33,558 nucleotides of DNA from contig NZ_GG704783.1 of the NCBI RefSeq assembly GCF_000160535.1, positions 54,989 through 88,546 on the forward strand, in the 5' to 3' direction. Position numbers and translations under genes: made by a program. Origin of the DNA: Hallella bergensis DSM 17361 (GTDB taxonomy: Bacteria > Bacteroidota > Bacteroidia > Bacteroidales > Bacteroidaceae). The notes beneath the pieces are model-generated. The model searched no databases, was not told the origin of the DNA, and worked only from the letters and a program-made list of their open reading frames with translations. Of the stretch, positions 14,350 through 20,325 are shown one piece after another; within the stretch, counting starts at the first letter, position 1; every line of letters begins with the position of its first letter.

Positions 14350-14824
14350 TGTCATGTTCTCTACCTTTTTGATAGAGAATGTAGGAAATGCCTGTTATAT
14401 AATTCAATGCAACTGATTTAGCGAAAACAGAACCCTCTATGTTTTTCTTATATACACGAATACACTCTGCCAAAGTATGTTCAAGATTATCGCCAAGTTG
14501 CGTTGTAATCATTAAAGGCACGCCCTCCATAATGTCAATAGTCCATTTATGTTGCAAATTCTCTTGTGTTGCTTTAATCATATCAGCTACTTCCGCTTTG
14601 TGCTTATCTAACGTATTGATTTCATCTCTTAATATGTCAGACTTTTTATTGAAATCAACAACTGAATATATATTCCACCCTATCAGCACCGTTACAAGCA
14701 CAGAAAGCGTAGAAATGATTACCTCTACATTATTAACAGGCTTTGAATAGAATATTGCGCACGCCAAACTCACAGCAAATGCAACAACACTCAACGCTAT
14801 GCTAATATTTACTTTACTCTTCAT
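14165..14824 (-). CDS. Membrane protein with two N-terminal TM helices and a cytoplasmic helical domain
   Basis: 219 residues. Two hydrophobic segments (about ISIALSVVAFAVSLACAIFY and VEVIISTLSVLVTVLIGWNIYSVV) are followed by a charged coiled-coil linker (DILRDEINTLDKHKAEVADMIKATQENL) and a soluble helical C-terminal domain. The plan, a TM hairpin plus cytoplasmic sensor, is common in phage-exclusion and abortive-infection proteins, but no known family is recognised. It is the last gene of the cassette, reads toward the repressor, and starts 58 bp from the second operator block. Confidence 0.7.
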   Translation of the reverse strand: MKSKVNISIALSVVAFAVSLACAIFYSKPVNNVEVIISTLSVLVTVLIGWNIYSVVDFNKKSDILRDEINTLDKHKAEVADMIKATQENLQHKWTIDIMEGVPLMITTQLGDNLEHTLAECIRVYKKNIEGSVFAKSVALNYITGISYILYQKGREHDITVRHLAEDLSASVSAEDVQLLWNDIFQCKPLRHEYPLALLNDLLRYLIKLKNSQNPPLQD

Positions 14825-14882
14825 TTTATATATAAGGTGTAATTCTTAATATATCTTTAGCGGTGTTAAATACGCGTTAAAT

Positions 14883-14937
14883 ACTGAATCTAATCAGTAT
14901 TTTATTTGTCTTACTGAATAAAATCAGTATCTTTGCA
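14883..14937 (+). promoter_or_regulatory. Early promoter with repressor operators, copy 2
   Basis: Promoter: TTTG at 14905-14908, 19 nt, TATCTTTG at 14928-14935. Two full operators: ACTGAATCTAATCAGT (14883-14898) and ACTGAATAAAATCAGT (14913-14928), 30 bp centre to centre. 14891-14937 equals 12013-12059 except one base. It should drive the long rightward early operon from 15020 and be shut by the same S24 repressor. Confidence 0.8.
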
Positions 14938-14980
14938 ATGTAAACGGTTAACGTCAGCGACAAAGATAAACCATTTACAT
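14938..14980 (+). other. 5'-end hairpin of the main early transcript
   Basis: ATGTAAACGGTT (14938-14949) pairs with AACCATTTACAT (14969-14980), 12 positions with one mismatch, starting within a few bases of the expected transcription start. Possible RNA-stabilising or antitermination structure. Confidence 0.5.
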
Positions 14981-15019
14981 GAAAATTGCAAAATATTGAA
15001 CGATTAATTTCATACGACT

Positions 15020-15187
15020 ATGAAGGTTATAGATTTCAAAAACAGAAAATTAGATCTTGACGGCGCATTGTTCGTTCATGGCGAGAAGGACTATTCAGCA
15101 TGCACAGCTACTGAAAGCAGCAGAAGGTTCAAGACGCTCAAAGGCACGATGCAATGGCTAAACAAGAGGGGCTACACAGAAGCATAA
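15020..15187 (+). CDS. Small phage protein (55 aa), unknown
   Basis: First frame of the main early operon, about 80 nt after the promoter. Starts MKVIDFKNRKLDLDGALFVHG and ends TMQWLNKRGYTEA. Mixed charge, soluble-looking, no domain recognised. The start region (TTAATTTCATACGACTATGA) resembles that of the next gene (GTTAATTCATACAACTATGA), supporting both starts. Immediate-early position behind a repressed promoter. Confidence 0.55.
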   Translation: MKVIDFKNRKLDLDGALFVHGEKDYSACTATESSRRFKTLKGTMQWLNKRGYTEA

Positions 15188-15212
15188 AGTCAAACAGTTA
15201 ATTCATACAACT

Positions 15213-15542
15213 ATGATCACAAAAGAGAAAATTTCAGAAATGGTCAACGATGTTGCTGTTTCAGAAGCCGAGAATAGCTGGTACGACAATGGTATCAGTT
15301 TTACCACAACAATAGGCGGTTGTGACATAGAGGTCAACACGCCCTTTGATTACTCGAAGTCGGCAGAGGTGTATATATTACATGACAATGAACATGAATC
15401 GCCCTTGCTTGCAAAGTATATCGCAGACAATCTACCTGATCTTGCATACATTGCAAGGCAAGCGCAAGAGAATGACTACATGAGCATAGAGGATGAGCAC
15501 ATGCTGCATAGAAGTTTAGAGAGACAGTTCTTGCCATGGTAG
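15213..15542 (+). CDS. Hypothetical phage protein (109 aa)
   Basis: Acidic soluble protein starting MITKEKISEMVNDVAVSEAE, with a beta-rich middle (NGISFTTTIGGCDIEVNTPFDYSKSAEVYIL) and a helical acidic end (NDYMSIEDEHMLHRSLERQF). It resembles small early proteins in Bacteroides phages but I cannot name a family. Its stop is followed within 10 nt by the first of two 45-nt structured elements. Confidence 0.65.
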   Translation: MITKEKISEMVNDVAVSEAENSWYDNGISFTTTIGGCDIEVNTPFDYSKSAEVYILHDNEHESPLLAKYIADNLPDLAYIARQAQENDYMSIEDEHMLHRSLERQFLPW

Positions 15543-15548
15543 GATATA

Positions 15549-15595
15549 TCCGCCGCGTGTGCACCAAGGCACTGCAATCGAATTGGCACGGCGGA
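15549..15595 (+). ncRNA. 45-nt structured element, copy 1
   Basis: Outer stem TCCGCCG/CGGCGGA; inside are two small hairpins, GTGC-ACCAAG-GCAC (15559-15572) and CAAT-CGA-ATTG (15575-15585). The second copy at 15817-15862 has the same three-stem plan with different stem sequences but the identical block CAATCGAATTGG. The strand cannot be fixed from sequence; the operon reads plus. No known family recognised. Confidence 0.45.
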
Positions 15596-15816
15596 CAACG
15601 TGAGGCACGTTAAGTCGGTAAGCACCTCAAGAGATTTTTGACATTTTGAGACATAAAGCTGAAAGGTATTGATGTATAGCAGAAATGCCGTGACTACATC
15701 AAGGACTGAATAGGCGGCTTTAAATGGATCTGAAAAGAGCAAACCGATAGTGAGAAAATCCTCTATAACTCATAAGTACACAGGGCGGGGGTCTGTGGTC
15801 GCTAAGGTTAAACATA
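15596..15816. other. Intergenic stretch between the two structured elements
   Basis: No gene seen. It contains a small hairpin AACGTG-AGG-CACGTT at 15597-15611 and GAGG/CCTC complementarity around it. Open frames here on the minus strand lack support. Confidence 0.4.
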
Positions 15817-15862
15817 ACCCGTACTGCACGTTAATGGTGCTACAATCGAATTGGGTACGGGT
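15817..15862 (+). ncRNA. 45-nt structured element, copy 2
   Basis: Outer stem ACCCGTAC/GTACGGGT (8 bp perfect), inner hairpins GCAC-GTTAATG-GTGC (15826-15840) and CAAT-CGA-ATTG (15843-15853). It shares CAATCGAATTGG with copy 1 while outer and first inner stems differ in compensating ways. It lies 21 nt before the start codon at 15884 and could control its translation. Confidence 0.45.
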
Positions 15863-15883
15863 ACAATATATAAAACTAAGACT

Positions 15884-16027
15884 ATGAAACAGTGGCTTGA
15901 TAAAAAATGCGAAACGTTTTCGTACATCGCAGGTGAGGATGTGACCCACAAAGATGTTGTTTTAACCCATGTAGGCATTTTGGTGGTTATCCTTGCGTGT
16001 GGATTGGCAGAGTGGTTATCAATATAA
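15884..16027 (+). CDS. Small membrane protein (47 aa)
   Basis: Starts MKQWLDKKCETFSYIAGEDVTHKDVV and ends in one hydrophobic helix (VGILVVILACGLAEWL, about residues 30-45). A tail-anchored microprotein of unknown role, in the early operon directly downstream of structured element 2. Confidence 0.5.
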   Translation: MKQWLDKKCETFSYIAGEDVTHKDVVLTHVGILVVILACGLAEWLSI

Positions 16028-16051
16028 ATTTAATATTAAAGATTCAATGTT

Positions 16052-16282
16052 ATGGAAGTAAAGACAAAATTCAGCGTCGGTGAAAAGGTTTTCTCATTTG
16101 ACAAAAATCACAAGCTCATTGAGTTTGAAATTGCAAAAATCTTTGTTGCATTAGATGATGACAATGTGTTAGTTACATACTATCCTGATGACGGACATGG
16201 CGGATGCAACTATTTTGAGTCATACAATGAAGCATTCTGCTTCGCTTCTGAGGCAGATGCCGTGGCTTACGTAAAAGGATAA
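16052..16282 (+). CDS. Hypothetical phage protein (76 aa)
   Basis: Starts MEVKTKFSVGEKVFSF; a small beta-barrel-like pattern (FSVGEKVFSF ... LIEFEIAKIFVALDDDNVLVTYYPDD) typical of short SH3/Tudor-like phage proteins, ending FASEADAVAYVKG. No named family. Nine nt after its stop begins a strong hairpin (16291-16314), then a tRNA-like element. Confidence 0.65.
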   Translation: MEVKTKFSVGEKVFSFDKNHKLIEFEIAKIFVALDDDNVLVTYYPDDGHGGCNYFESYNEAFCFASEADAVAYVKG

Positions 16283-16290
16283 TACGTAAA

Positions 16291-16314
16291 AAGCCCCTGC
16301 CTTTGCGGGGGCTT
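16291..16314 (+). terminator. GC-rich hairpin before the tRNA-like element
   Basis: AAGCCCCTGC pairs with GCGGGGGCTT (10 bp, one G-U; loop CTTT). There is only a poor T-tail (TTCAATGG), so termination on the plus strand may be partial. It ends four bases before GGGCAT of the tRNA-like element, like the hairpins before the two tRNAs at 20 kb; a processing role is possible. Confidence 0.5.
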
Positions 16315-16317
16315 CAA

Positions 16318-16385
16318 TGGGCATCTAATCCAGGAATGGTAGCTTGGAATGGTGTATTCGAGGTGGTTCGATTCCACAATGCCCA
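16318..16385 (+). tRNA. Degenerate tRNA-like element
   Basis: TGGGCAT/ATGCCCA gives a 7-bp acceptor stem and 16362-16378 a T-arm (GGTGG-TTCGATT-CCACA, one mismatch). A D-loop-like GGAATGGTAG is present, but D and anticodon arms are irregular. Either TCCA/TGGA pairs as a D-stem, leaving no anticodon arm, or GAAT/ATTC pairs, giving loop TGGTGTA without U33. There is almost no variable loop. Probably a decayed tRNA or a tRNA mimic; no amino acid can be assigned. Confidence 0.4.
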
Positions 16386-16397
16386 CAATTTAAATAT

Positions 16398-16628
16398 ATG
16401 AATATGGAAAGGACTTTGAATAGTAAGAAATACAGTTATGCAGGGCTGTTTCAACACATACAGAAGGGTAACACATTGCACGTTTCGTTAGACTGCTATT
16501 CTGCAAGTGGCGTTCAGGTGGAATGCACACGCCAAAACAAGTATGCAGGATGTGATCCCAAGAATAATAAATACACGACATCTACAACAGATAAAAAGGG
16601 TTACATAACTATTTATCGGAGGTATTAA
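16398..16628 (+). CDS. Hypothetical phage protein (76 aa)
   Basis: Starts MNMERTLNSKKYSYAGLF; the frame continues upstream through the tRNA-like element, so the start was placed at the ATG after it (a second ATG lies at 16404). Contains HVSLDCYSASGVQVECTRQNKYAGCDP, with three cysteines, and ends GYITIYRRY. No family recognised. Cysteine spacing does not form a clear zinc knuckle. Confidence 0.55.
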   Translation: MNMERTLNSKKYSYAGLFQHIQKGNTLHVSLDCYSASGVQVECTRQNKYAGCDPKNNKYTTSTTDKKGYITIYRRY

Positions 16629-16631
16629 GCC

Positions 16632-16952
16632 ATGAATATATCCATTGAGGAGCTTGGCGGAATCATAACCGATTTCGTCAGGGTGGGCTATAACTGTGCT
16701 GTAGCTGATTATGATCCACCACAGGATAGGCTTAAGCTGTCAGAGGTGAAGAAGTGGTTAAGGCATCGGCATATCGAATTCAAGACATTCAAGGGATTGG
16801 AGGAAAAAGGATTGATACGAGCACGCCATTCAGGTACTGCTATAAATTCCCCACTTATTTACTCCAAAACAGAGATACAAAAAGCATTATCCACAATGAG
16901 AGTGAACAGAATATTTATGAACAATAAAATTAATGGTTATGGAAGAGAATAA
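16632..16952 (+). CDS. Hypothetical phage protein, winged-helix-like (106 aa)
   Basis: Starts MNISIEELGGIITDFVRVGY. The part LSEVKKWLRHRHIEFKTFKGLEEKGLIRARHSG looks like a helix-turn-helix/winged-helix arrangement followed by YSKTEIQKAL, so DNA binding is plausible. It overlaps the start of the Erf gene by 14 bp, which suggests translational coupling. Position directly before the recombination genes is typical of small accessory DNA proteins in Bacteroidales phages. Confidence 0.65.
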   Translation: MNISIEELGGIITDFVRVGYNCAVADYDPPQDRLKLSEVKKWLRHRHIEFKTFKGLEEKGLIRARHSGTAINSPLIYSKTEIQKALSTMRVNRIFMNNKINGYGRE

Positions 16953-17520
16953 GACAATCCAGCATGCGTTGAGAGAAATCCAATCTAAGCTGAAAGCCCC
17001 AAAAGGCCAAATGAATAATTTTGGACATTACCGATATAGGAGTGCCGAAGATATTTTAGAATCTGTTAAACCGTTGCTTGCAGATAATAGTTGTTCGCTG
17101 ACCATATCGGACGACATCATCATGGTTGGTAACAGAATTTATGTAAAAGCAACAGCCACCCTTGTAAATGAGGATGGAAAAAGTGTACATACCACTGCGT
17201 TTGCCCGTGAAAGCGAAAATAAGTCGGGCATGGATATGGCGCAAGTGACAGGTGCCGCAAGCTCATACGCAAGAAAATACGCTCTCAATGGTCTATTCTG
17301 CATCGACGACACGAAAGATCCAGACGCATTGAATGTAAACAAGGAGTACACACAGCAAACAGACGCGAATCTTGAAACAATAATTGCCAATATCAAGGCT
17401 GCCTCGACCATACAAGAATTGACACAGATATGGAATGAATGCTATGCCTATCAAAGCGACAAGAAATTTTCTTCGGCACTAACTAATCGTAAGAAAGAAC
17501 TTAAAACGAAAACAGTATGA
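16939..17520 (+). CDS. erf: Erf family single-strand annealing protein
   Basis: Phage recombinase that anneals complementary single strands, acting with an exonuclease in genome circularisation and recombination. The Erf core is recognisable: IQSKLKAPKGQMNNFGHYRYRSAEDILESVKPLL, then YVKATATLVNEDGKSVHTTAFARE, then MDMAQVTGAASSYARKYALNGLFCIDDTKDPD (GAASSYARKYAL is characteristic). Start ATG 16939 (an in-frame ATG at 16933 is also possible). Its end overlaps the nuclease gene by four bases (ATGA), so the annealase and nuclease are coupled. Confidence 0.88.
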   Translation: MEENKTIQHALREIQSKLKAPKGQMNNFGHYRYRSAEDILESVKPLLADNSCSLTISDDIIMVGNRIYVKATATLVNEDGKSVHTTAFARESENKSGMDMAQVTGAASSYARKYALNGLFCIDDTKDPDALNVNKEYTQQTDANLETIIANIKAASTIQELTQIWNECYAYQSDKKFSSALTNRKKELKTKTV

Positions 17521-18413
17521 AAAAACTTCAAGAAAGCGGTGTCATCTTCGATTCAGAAGAACACCGCTATTTCCTCAAAGGAAAAGAACTTCGTGGAATA
17601 ACGGACATGCTCCAAAGACAAGTGTTTCCAGGTATGTATGCAAATATACCTCAATTTGTACTAAACAGAGCTGCTGAACGTGGCACGATGATACATGAGA
17701 GTATAGAGTTACTCGACAGCGGTTTCGAGCCAAAAGAGACTACTCAAGAGCTTGAAAGTTACAAGAGAATAAAACACGACAACGGGTTAAAGACGCTTGA
17801 AAATGAATATCTTGTAACGGACGGAGAAAGCTTTGCGAGTGCGATAGATCTTGTGTTTACCAATGGAGAAAAGAATGTTATTCTTGCCGACATCAAGACG
17901 ACAAGCGTACTTAACAAGGAATATGTGCGTTGGCAACTGTCAATTTACGCCTACCTATTTGAGCTCCAAAACATCGACTTGAAAGTAAATAAGTTGCATG
18001 CCCTTTGGCTGCGTGGCGACAAGTCCGAGTTTGTCGAAGTGGAGCGTATTGACACAGAAATTATCAAAGATCTTTTGCAATGTGAGGTTGAAGGGCGGCA
18101 GTTCGTTAATCCGCTTGCAAAGGCAGATGCAGACGTGCCCGTTGCGATAAAGAATGCCGAGTACTCTGTTTATACGCTCGTAACGCAGTTAAAAGAACTC
18201 AATGAGAAGAAAAAGAAATTATCAGAAGGACTTTTGAAGCTCATGCAGGAAAACGACGTGAAATCCTATAAAGGTGACTACGTCACACTCTCACGCAAAG
18301 CTGCATATACGAAGAAAAGTATTGATAGCAAGAAATTGGAAGAAAAATATCCCGAAGTTTATGCAGCTTGCATCAAAGAATCAAACTATCCTGAAACATT
18401 ACAAATAAGATAA
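17517..18413 (+). CDS. PD-(D/E)XK phage exonuclease
   Basis: Nuclease of the RecB/Cas4-like fold, expected to resect dsDNA ends for the Erf annealase. Motifs in order: MIHESIE (His60-Glu61), AIDLVF (Asp111) and ADIKTT (Asp125, Lys127), then WQLSIYAYLF, the Q-motif-like helix. The C-terminal region is helical (LKELNEKKKKLSEGLLKLMQEN), as seen in many phage members. Start codon overlaps the Erf stop; the SSB-like gene begins two bases after its stop. No Cas4 iron-sulfur cysteine cluster is visible. Confidence 0.82.
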   Translation: MKKLQESGVIFDSEEHRYFLKGKELRGITDMLQRQVFPGMYANIPQFVLNRAAERGTMIHESIELLDSGFEPKETTQELESYKRIKHDNGLKTLENEYLVTDGESFASAIDLVFTNGEKNVILADIKTTSVLNKEYVRWQLSIYAYLFELQNIDLKVNKLHALWLRGDKSEFVEVERIDTEIIKDLLQCEVEGRQFVNPLAKADADVPVAIKNAEYSVYTLVTQLKELNEKKKKLSEGLLKLMQENDVKSYKGDYVTLSRKAAYTKKSIDSKKLEEKYPEVYAACIKESNYPETLQIR

Positions 18414-18414
18414 T

Positions 18415-18867
18415 ATGGCAGTAAACACGAAATCAGGCATCGTCCTCGAGGTAGGACAGCGAGAGCAGATAACATCCAAAAACGGAAAGACATATACGAA
18501 AAGAGCACTTTATATTGACTGCACACCGCACGACTATCTTACAGGTGAGCGTAGCCAGTATGAGAATAAAATCCAATTTGAATTTATGGAGAGTAAGACT
18601 TCGCTTCTTGATAATATTATCCCAGGTCAGGTGGTAACTGTATCTTTTGACTTGCAAGGAACAGAGATGACGGGGCAAGATGGGCAAGTTAAACGCTTTG
18701 TTCACGTTCGTCCGTTCGGTATAGAGGTTAGGCAGCCAGTACAGCAGGCACCACAACAATATGTCCCACAGCCTACACAACAGTATCAACCGCAACCACA
18801 GGAGCAACAATTCCAAGCACAAACAGATGAAAGCGGCGAACCAATGAAAAATGACCTTCCTTTTTGA
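18415..18867 (+). CDS. SSB-like protein (DUF3127)
   Basis: Small OB-fold-like protein of the DUF3127 group found in Bacteroidota phages, probably binding single-stranded DNA. The core has GIVLEVGQREQITSKNGKTYTKRALYI and IQFEFMESKTSLLDNIIPGQVVTVSFDLQG. It is followed by a Q/P-rich flexible linker (about residues 108-135) and the acidic tip ending NDLPF. This is the same plan as bacterial SSB, whose acidic DxPF tail recruits partner proteins. Placed with the Erf and exonuclease genes, forming a recombination module. Confidence 0.82.
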   Translation: MAVNTKSGIVLEVGQREQITSKNGKTYTKRALYIDCTPHDYLTGERSQYENKIQFEFMESKTSLLDNIIPGQVVTVSFDLQGTEMTGQDGQVKRFVHVRPFGIEVRQPVQQAPQQYVPQPTQQYQPQPQEQQFQAQTDESGEPMKNDLPF

Positions 18868-18876
18868 CGTTAGGAC

Positions 18877-19248
18877 ATGGAAACACGGATAACAATATTC
18901 AACAACCCGCAGTTCGGAGATATTCGCACAGCGGGAACACCTGAAGCACCACTGTTTTGCCTTGCTGACGTATGTAAATCATTGGAATTGCAAGCATCAG
19001 CCGTAATAAGACAATTAGACGATGGGGTGATTACAAGGCACCCCATATCCGACAGTCTTGGAAGACAGCAGGTTGCAAACTTTGTTTCTGAAGATGGCTT
19101 GTACGATGTTATACTCGATTCCCGTAAACCAGAGGCAAAGGTATTTCACAAATGGATTACTTCTGAAGTTATAGCACCTATCAAAAAGACTGGAGGGTAC
19201 TCCTTATCAAATAGGTATCCCATGTCACTTATTGAGAGGGCTGCATAA
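18877..19248 (+). CDS. Bro-N domain protein (antirepressor-like)
   Basis: BRO/Ant N-terminal domain: RITIFNNPQFGDIRT ... PLFCLADVCKSLEL ... NFVSEDGLYDVILDSRKPEAKVFHKWITSEVIAPIKKTGGYSL. These DNA-binding domains occur in phage antirepressors and other regulators. The protein stops at 123 residues, so the usual second domain (ANT/KilA-C) is absent. It may be a stand-alone DNA binder. Its stop overlaps the next start (TAATG). Confidence 0.85.
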   Translation: METRITIFNNPQFGDIRTAGTPEAPLFCLADVCKSLELQASAVIRQLDDGVITRHPISDSLGRQQVANFVSEDGLYDVILDSRKPEAKVFHKWITSEVIAPIKKTGGYSLSNRYPMSLIERAA

Positions 19249-19688
19249 TGGCACTTTACGACACATCCAATCCCCTCGATAAAGCCAACTTTATGCTCCG
19301 TGCACAGAAGTTGGCAGAGAGTGGGAAAATCGTTGAGTTGGTAGAGAAAAAGCCAAAGCGGACACTTTCTCAAAATGCCTACTGCCACTTGGCTATATCC
19401 TATTTTGCCAGCCAATATGGTTGTACTTTAGAATGGGCTAAGACGCAATACTTCAAGAAACTTGTAAACCCAGACTTATTTATAAGGGAAAAGGAGGATA
19501 GGTTTCTTGGCAAGGTGAAGTACCTGAGAAGCAGCGCAGATTTGGATGTAACTGAAATGAGTTTGGCGATTGATAGGTGGCGCAACTGGTGTTCTATGGA
19601 AGCGAGCATTTATGTACCTAACGTAGATGATTACTATTCAATTCAACTCATGGAGGTAGAAATAAAGAAGAACGAAAAATACTTATAG
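19248..19688 (+). CDS. NinB-like recombination mediator
   Basis: Resembles lambda NinB (Orf), which binds ssDNA and helps load annealase. The telling part is VELVEKKPKRTLSQNAYCHLAISYFASQYGCTLEWAKTQYFKKLV, matching the R-x-Q-N-x-x-x-H/W core of NinB-like proteins in Bacteroidota phages. The C terminus (LAIDRWRNWCSMEASIYVPNVDDYYS) also fits. Overlaps the Bro-N gene by one base. Its location in the recombination cluster with NinG downstream supports the call; I cannot verify the family by search. Confidence 0.6.
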   Translation: MALYDTSNPLDKANFMLRAQKLAESGKIVELVEKKPKRTLSQNAYCHLAISYFASQYGCTLEWAKTQYFKKLVNPDLFIREKEDRFLGKVKYLRSSADLDVTEMSLAIDRWRNWCSMEASIYVPNVDDYYSIQLMEVEIKKNEKYL

Positions 19689-19690
19689 CA

Positions 19691-20017
19691 ATGACATTAA
19701 ACGAATATCAGAAAGCCGCTCTTAAGACAGCGACGTACCCAAAAGAATACATAATCATATATCCTGCACTGGGTATTACTGGTGAAGCTGGAGAGTGCAG
19801 TGATAAAGTAAAGAAAGTTATCCGTGATAATGATTGTAAATTCACAGATGACAAGAAACGTGAGATTGCAAAGGAAATAGGAGATGTGCTTTGGTATTGC
19901 GCCACACTCGCTAATGACTTGGGATTTAATCTTGAAACTATAGGAGAAATGAACATAAGAAAACTCGCCTCACGTCAGAAACGAGGGATGATTTCGGGTG
20001 ATGGTGATAACAGATAA
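19691..20017 (+). CDS. MazG-like nucleotide pyrophosphohydrolase
   Basis: Small all-alpha NTP pyrophosphatase (108 aa) expected to hydrolyse (d)NTPs or alarmones. The metal-binding pattern is visible as GEAGECSDKVKKVIRD followed by EIAKEIGDVLWYCATLANDLG (E-x2-E ... E-x2-D). The N terminus MTLNEYQKAALKTATYP and the ending IRKLASRQKRG are typical of phage MazG-like proteins. Sits two bases after the NinB-like gene; the tRNA cluster follows. Confidence 0.88.
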   Translation: MTLNEYQKAALKTATYPKEYIIIYPALGITGEAGECSDKVKKVIRDNDCKFTDDKKREIAKEIGDVLWYCATLANDLGFNLETIGEMNIRKLASRQKRGMISGDGDNR

Positions 20018-20057
20018 GCCCGTGAGGGTGCCATAGAAGTATGTATAATTTTTTACA

Positions 20058-20075
20058 GTGGGGAAGCGTCCCCAC
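20058..20075 (+). other. Hairpin 4 nt upstream of the tRNA-Leu-like gene
   Basis: GTGGGGA-AGCG-TCCCCAC, 7 bp perfect with an AGCG loop. It ends four bases before the tRNA 5' end. The hairpin before tRNA-Gln (20218-20235) has the same total length, the same loop and the same distance. Confidence 0.6.
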
Positions 20076-20079
20076 ACTT

Positions 20080-20174
20080 GCTTTGGTGGCGGAATTGGTA
20101 GACGCTAAACTGTGGTGTATTTGAAAACAGTTGAAAAATTATACACCGTGCAGGTTCGAGTCCTGCCCAAGGCA
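20080..20174 (+). tRNA. tRNA-Leu-like gene with abnormal anticodon arm
   Basis: Acceptor GCTTTGG/CCAAGGC (7 bp), D-arm GCG-GAATTGGTAGA-CGC and T-arm GCAGG-TTCGAGT-CCTGC are canonical, and the D-arm and length (95 nt, type II) look like tRNA-Leu. The middle does not form a normal anticodon arm: AACTG (20108-20112) pairs with CAGTT (20128-20132) around a 15-nt loop. GGTGTAT inside that loop is complementary to ATACACC (20141-20147), allowing an H-type pseudoknot. No anticodon can be assigned. CCA is not encoded. Confidence 0.6.
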
Positions 20175-20217
20175 CAGTAGTTGTAATTTCATAATATTTT
20201 AATAGTTTATTTTCACA

Positions 20218-20235
20218 GCCTCACAGCGGTGTGGC
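20218..20235 (+). other. Hairpin 4 nt upstream of tRNA-Gln
   Basis: GCCTCAC-AGCG-GTGTGGC: seven positions with one T-T mismatch, AGCG loop, ending four bases before the tRNA-Gln 5' end. Confidence 0.55.
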
Positions 20236-20239
20236 AAAC

Positions 20240-20310
20240 CGATGTATGGTGTAATGGTAGCACAACAGATTTTGGTTCTGTTAGTGGCGGTTCGATTCCG
20301 CCTACATTGA
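20240..20310 (+). tRNA. tRNA-Gln (anticodon UUG)
   Basis: All arms fold: acceptor CGATGTA/TACATTG (one G-U), D-arm GTGT-AATGGTA-GCAC, anticodon arm ACAGA-TTTTGGT-TCTGT with anticodon TTG, variable TAGT, T-arm GGCGG-TTCGATT-CCGCC, discriminator A. No encoded CCA. A phage-borne tRNA inside the early operon; it may offset the phage's use of CAA codons. Confidence 0.88.
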
Positions 20311-20325
20311 CTTAAATTTATAATT

